A stretch of DNA of 64,000 bases from Fragilariopsis cylindrus CCMP1102. Its lineage: Eukaryota > Bacillariophyta > Bacillariophyceae > Bacillariales > Bacillariaceae. The notes under the pieces are model-generated. The model ran no database searches. It saw only the letters and a program-made list of their open reading frames with translations, and had not been told where the DNA came from. This document shows, one piece after another, positions 60,435 through 64,000 of the stretch (position 1 is the stretch's first letter; each line of letters starts with the position of its first letter). The stretch is taken from contig FMBT01000319.1 in NCBI GenBank assembly GCA_900095095.1, positions 186,001-250,000 on the forward strand, read 5' to 3'. The position numbers and the translations under genes were made by a program.

Positions 60435-60604
60435 TGTCTTCCTATTGTATAGTTTTGTTGTATTCTAACTCACTTGCCCTTGGCCTTCCGTTAGTTTAAA
60501 AAACACTAAATTAGCTCTAAAATCAGTCTTGTTTAATTTTTGAGTCAAAATAAAACGTTTAAAAACGGTTATCGGATAAAATGAGATATATTAAGGGGTA
60601 AAAA

Positions 60605-60629
60605 ACAAGGGAACAATGAGTTCCCTTGT
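60605..60629. repeat. Perfect 10-bp inverted repeat (hairpin)
   Basis: ACAAGGGAAC, loop AATGA, then GTTCCCTTGT. The stem is perfect and a third GGGAACTTCC copy follows a few bases on. It may be a transcript hairpin or the end of a small element; it sits just upstream of the FAD-monooxygenase remnant. Confidence 0.8.
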
Positions 60630-60689
60630 CTGAGAAACCAGGGAACTTCCGTTCTAATTTTCCACCACAAATTTCCTTATAGCTTGAAA

Positions 60690-61275
60690 GCTGCGCAATT
60701 GAACGAGAAATGGTTCTCTATTCGATTCCAAAGGAAGCAGATTGGGTGGCCTTGAAAAAGACTACTTTACCCAAAGAAAAGTGGAACATTGAGATTCAAG
60801 ATATTGATGAAGCCATCAAACCGTTTGAAGACTTCCAGTACGACTTCATTGATGTTCCAAAAAGAATGCAAGATGCGGACAAAGGCTACCAGTTTCCAAT
60901 GATTGATTGCCACTACTGAAAACATGGGTTTATGGAAATATTACACTGTTGGGCAATGCTGCTCATCCAATGATTCCTATCGTTGCCAATAGAGCCACCC
61001 AAGCAATAATCGATGGTTGAATCTTAGCAATGGAACTAGACAGTCAGCCTTATTTTTTGCGGCCATCTAGGCCTACAATAAGCAGCGTAGGGATGCAGTG
61101 AACATGATGGTGAAAGCCAACCGTGAAGAGAGTGTAACTAGATTTTTGGAGATAATCCACAATCTCTATCATCATGTAGTGTTGACCATGAATAAGCTTT
61201 CGATGATGTCATTTTAAAAGAAGATATTGCCAATATCTCAAACACTTACAAGGACTATAGATCTTGAACAATAGA
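60690..61275 (+). pseudogene. FAD-dependent monooxygenase (salicylate-hydroxylase-like) remnant
   Basis: Pieces of the C-terminal half of a UbiH/salicylate-hydroxylase-type flavoprotein lie in order but in different frames with stops between them. They are: VLYSIPKEADWVALKK with FEDFQYDFIDVPKRM and YQFPMID (60710-60916); then ITLLGNAAHPMIPI with ANRATQAI (about 60937-61020), which is the FAD-binding GDAAHPM motif with Asp changed to Asn; then AYNKQRRDAVNMMVKANREE (about 61073-61132); then FDDVILKEDIANISNTYKDY (about 61200-61260). The N-terminal FAD Rossmann part is absent. Several frameshifts, stops and the loss of half the gene show real decay, unlike the single-base breaks in neighbouring genes. 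Confidence 0.7.
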
Positions 61276-61959
61276 GAAAGTTATTCCGTGAAATCTAAGT
61301 AAACTATTTTCAATATAATAATGTACCCTCTTCAGAGGAGAGTGAAAGCTAGCCTAGTAATGCTTCAAAACAGCATATTTTTTCCCACACCCAGTATCGA
61401 ACTCCCTCCTGTCCTTTACCTTCAAGATATGGATGTCCATCATTTCGGAACACATGTCAAATTTGTTTCCGTTAAGATAATAGTAAGTGTTTTAGGCTTT
61501 TAGTCTAGTAATATGGAGATTTGTACACGAGCAAATTTGACTGAAAATAGGAATGACAATGAAAGTCTGAATAGATACAGATAGTCTATCTGATCCCCAT
61601 TAAATAGAGGTAGTCAGTAGCACTACCGGTATTTCTTTTTATTTCCGCATGATACCTCATATGACAACAGATTTGTGTTTGCATTCCATCTATTGTCTTG
61701 ACTGTATTACAAAGCCAAACATCAGTACCCTTCTCCATACTGCACTCCTCACATCAATATTTTGATGGGTTTGAACACACTACCTACAAGGATTTGGACA
61801 CTTTCTTAGCTGTGTAGAATAATGTGCCTAGACTGTTGCTGTTGCGCTGCTGATTTATGATTAGACTAGACCAATTCATGTATTACAACCAGTTATTTTG
61901 GGAACTTGATATGTTACAAAGTGAGTTAGTGAGTCAGATGAATTGTGCTGCGCGTAACA

Positions 61960-62058
61960 ATGGCTCGCCTGGTTGCAACTGTTACTACTATGCTGTTCTC
62001 TTTTGTGCTGGCTAGTAATGTCTTTGCTTGTATTAGTGTTGGTGGCGTGGGCAGCTAG
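61960..62058 (+). CDS. Small ORF encoding a signal-peptide-like sequence
   Basis: A 32-codon frame from ATG to TAG: MARLVATVTTMLFSFVLASN followed by VFACISVGGVGS. It has the n-h-c layout of a signal peptide with an Ala-x-Ala-like site (NVFA|C). It could be the first exon or the decayed 5' end of a secreted protein gene, or chance. No downstream exon is recognisable. Low confidence. Confidence 0.25.
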   Translation: MARLVATVTTMLFSFVLASNVFACISVGGVGS

Positions 62059-62192
62059 AGATCCAGAATTCTGTCAGTATTTTACTATCTCTTTTAGTGA
62101 GAGTAATTGACATAATTGCTAGTCCCAGAGAGGATGGTATAAAGTATAGGCTCCTTGCGATATGTAATATTAAATCATACAGTATAATATAG

Positions 62193-62335
62193 TACAATCA
62201 TTCGCCCTGCAACGTATCATTACAACAGGCCCAACTTGTAGGATACAGCATCACAAATTAATACAATCATTCGCCCTACAAAACGTGTCGTTACGGCTAG
62301 CACGACTTATAAGATATTACAAATCAATACAATTA
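62193..62335 (+). repeat. Diverged tandem repeat of about 70 bp, two copies
   Basis: Copies at about 62193-62261 and 62262-62335 both start TACAATCATTCGCCCT and share AACGT-TC-TTAC, ACTT-TA and ACAAAT words. They differ by many substitutions and small gaps, so the duplication is old. Non-coding. Confidence 0.75.
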
Positions 62336-62987
62336 TATAACAAAGAAGAATTTTAGAAAAATATATTGTAACTAGCTGTTTGTCTTCAACTGTTTAATTT
62401 TGATGGCATTACGATGTTGATGTATAACAAATGAATCTCACTCTACCGATTTAGGGCATTCTCATCCTCCAATATTTCAAATGATGACTAGTTTCAAATG
62501 CCCTACTAAACCCTGACAAAAATAATTTTGATTGGTCTAAAAAAAGTATAGAATAATCCCTGTAGTTTATTTGAGTATCTTAGGATTCGAAAGAAACAAG
62601 ATAGTATCTTACTCACTGCACACACAAAAGTTTAAGGTACACGTTAGTGTCGCACACATTAGTAATAAGTAACATTATAAAGTAAGCTCGTATCAAATTT
62701 AGTAGTATGTATCATCTAATATAGAGTTATATCTACAGTAATCCTTGTTGAGAAATAATCCAATAGTTGTTGATAAGACAACGAAAACCTATAGAATCAC
62801 CTAACTCAGTATAATCAACTGCAATAGCAATACTTCCACTCGACGAAATCTTGCTGATCGGATGTACAATATATTCCTGAGTGATTGTTCTACATAAACC
62901 TCGACTATTCAGTATGGAAAACATTACACGGACGAAGACATTGAATACGATTCGTCGATTGAGTCGAGCCTCTCGATGACGAGGAGT

Positions 62988-63995
62988 TTAATTGATGGAG
63001 GGAGAAAGAAGAGGATCGGTAGATTTTCTCTTTGAAAATGATTTCTTTGTGTTGCGTTTTTTAGTTACAGAGGAAGACACTGAGGGGGGCTTGATGTTGC
63101 TTTTGCTCGATTCGAAGCTGTTCTCTTGATAAGGAGATAATTCCCAATCAGACGTCAAAATGATTTCAGATGGAATTTTTCCTCTCTTGCTACCACTTTT
63201 ACGATCATTTTTACGATCAGCTTGCTCGACCTTCGCTTTACGATCGGTTGTTGTTGCTACTATTGGCACGACTGCTGTTACTTTTGCACTCGATGGTGAA
63301 TCTGTTCGATCCGAAGCTTGTTTCTTTGTTGCTGGTGCAATTGCAACCTTCACTTTTTGATTTCCTCCCTTCTTTTTACGACGAGATCGAAATTTCGATG
63401 CGGGAGGCGTAACCATCGTCTTCTTCTTTTTCTTCTTATTTTGGGTGTGTGAGGGACAATCTTTCTTATCCTTCGTCTCATTCTTGGATACTTTCTTCAC
63501 GCGCTTCGCCTTGGTCACCGGATGGTTATTCTCAACAGCACCGTTGTCGTCCTTTCGCTCACGCTTCGACCTTCGCGATCGAACCGAAGCCTTATCCACT
63601 CCACTTTGGCGAGATCCTTGAGTGAGACTCACTGCGCCTTCGAAAATAGTAGAAGAGGAAGAATTCGCAACCGTATCTTTTTTCTGAGAACGACCTGAGG
63701 ATTCTCTACTCGTAGATGTGTCCTCTAAGCGTCCTCTATCCAGAGATGCGTCCTCGAAGCGCCGCTTCTTTCGACGTTGTTGTTCACCTACGACCGGATC
63801 TATCGCAGCATCTCTCTTTTTTGGAGTTTCTTTTTCAGACGACGACGACGATGAAAAGTGCAACGATGACAACGATGCATTCAGGATGGGCTTGATGCTG
63901 TTGATCAATGTTCCTGTAAAGTTGGAAATCTTGGCACAACCTTCCTCTATAGAGACTTCCAATTTTTCTAAAAGGGTAGAAGCAGTCGCCGTCAT
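62988..63995 (-). CDS. Lys/Arg/Ser-rich basic protein, probably nuclear
   Basis: 335 residues from the ATG at 63995, near the right edge. A short amphipathic N-terminus (LLEKLEVSIEEGCAKISNF) is followed by very basic low complexity with many candidate nuclear localisation signals (QQRRKKRRFE, RSRRSKRERK, KAKRVKKVSK, NKKKKKKTM, RSRRKKKGG). Near the end is one less biased segment, IILTSDWELSPYQENSFESS. No domain is recognised. The TAA stop is followed in the same frame by about 87 further open codons, and a +1 frame gives KLLVIERLDSIDESYSMSSS before a stop, so the true C-terminus is uncertain. Function unknown. Confidence 0.6.
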   Translation of the reverse strand: MTATASTLLEKLEVSIEEGCAKISNFTGTLINSIKPILNASLSSLHFSSSSSSEKETPKKRDAAIDPVVGEQQRRKKRRFEDASLDRGRLEDTSTSRESSGRSQKKDTVANSSSSTIFEGAVSLTQGSRQSGVDKASVRSRRSKRERKDDNGAVENNHPVTKAKRVKKVSKNETKDKKDCPSHTQNKKKKKKTMVTPPASKFRSRRKKKGGNQKVKVAIAPATKKQASDRTDSPSSAKVTAVVPIVATTTDRKAKVEQADRKNDRKSGSKRGKIPSEIILTSDWELSPYQENSFESSKSNIKPPSVSSSVTKKRNTKKSFSKRKSTDPLLSPSIN

Positions 63996-64000
63996 TTTCT

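Larger units (their letters stand above)
59754..60680. other. Intergenic block with small repeats
   Basis: The left few hundred bases are the promoter side of the PDZ-ferredoxin gene. The rest is AT-rich and contains the 44-bp tandem duplication (60347-60434) and a perfect hairpin (60605-60629). No coding gene. Confidence 0.45.
61276..62987. other. Gene-poor block with one signal-peptide ORF and a diverged repeat
   Basis: AT-rich DNA with no full gene. A 60-codon plus-strand frame at 61321-61503 has no domain. It holds the small signal-peptide ORF at 61960-62058 and the repeat at 62193-62335, listed separately. The part next to 62988 is the 3' side of the basic protein gene. Confidence 0.4.

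Noticed and set aside
1-64000. tRNA, rRNA and snRNA genes
   Set aside because: I looked in the intergenic gaps for T-loop GTTCGAATC-like words with matching stems and found none I could support by eye.

Overview
The window looks like nuclear DNA of a photosynthetic stramenopile, most probably a diatom. The signs are short GT-AG introns (about 80-370 nt, many donors GTAAGT, GTATGT or GTACGT), compact genes on both strands, signal-peptide-like N-termini followed by aromatic residues (the diatom plastid bipartite pre-sequence style), large Pro-Thr-Ser wall or adhesion type proteins, and many trinucleotide microsatellites. There are no prokaryotic operons. I could not assign a species.

Layout, left to right. 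0.6-5.1 kb: a four-helix membrane protein with a PH domain and an LRR-like fragment (both -). 6-9.3 kb: a three-exon mucin-like receptor with one membrane helix and a cytoplasmic PDZ domain (+). 9.8-13 kb: a short lipoyl-domain protein (-) and an organellar release factor 2 (+). 13-15 kb: a gene-free block with repeats. 15-20.6 kb: zuotin/DNAJC2 and a fusion of HAD phosphatase, SAM methyltransferase and medium-chain dehydrogenase (+). 20.8-31.2 kb: a TPR-DUSP-MYND ubiquitin protease (-), an SNF2-PHD chromatin remodeller (+) and the DEAD-box helicase DDX47/Rrp3 (-). 31.7-36.4 kb: a probable plastid membrane protein (+), ribosomal protein uL11/RPL12 (-) and a SASA-type carbohydrate esterase (+). 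36.6-44.2 kb: a 7.5 kb chorein/BLTP3-like lipid-transfer protein with PH and RanBP2 zinc-finger domains (-). 44.7-50 kb: a C2 protein (+), the SNARE YKT6 (-) and SRP receptor alpha (+). 50.5-59.8 kb: a degenerate seryl-tRNA synthetase-like protein (-), a 5.6 kb AT-hook/UIM nuclear protein (+) and a PDZ plus 2Fe-2S ferredoxin protein, probably plastidial (-). 59.8-63 kb: a decayed region with an FAD-monooxygenase pseudogene and small repeats. 63-64 kb: a basic, nuclear-looking protein (-).

Most genes are independent housekeeping functions: translation and ribosome biogenesis (RF2, zuotin, DDX47, uL11), membrane traffic and lipid transfer (YKT6, SRP receptor, C2, BLTP3-like), chromatin and ubiquitin control. 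No co-functional cluster is visible.

Two points stand out. The HAD-methyltransferase-dehydrogenase fusion is the best candidate for an undescribed enzyme system. Second, ten genes are each interrupted by one or more single-base frameshifts, often in homopolymers or microsatellites. Several are conserved genes that should be intact (YKT6, SRP receptor alpha, the ubiquitin protease). Uncorrected long-read assembly indels are the simplest explanation, so these genes are annotated here as frameshifted CDS rather than pseudogenes.
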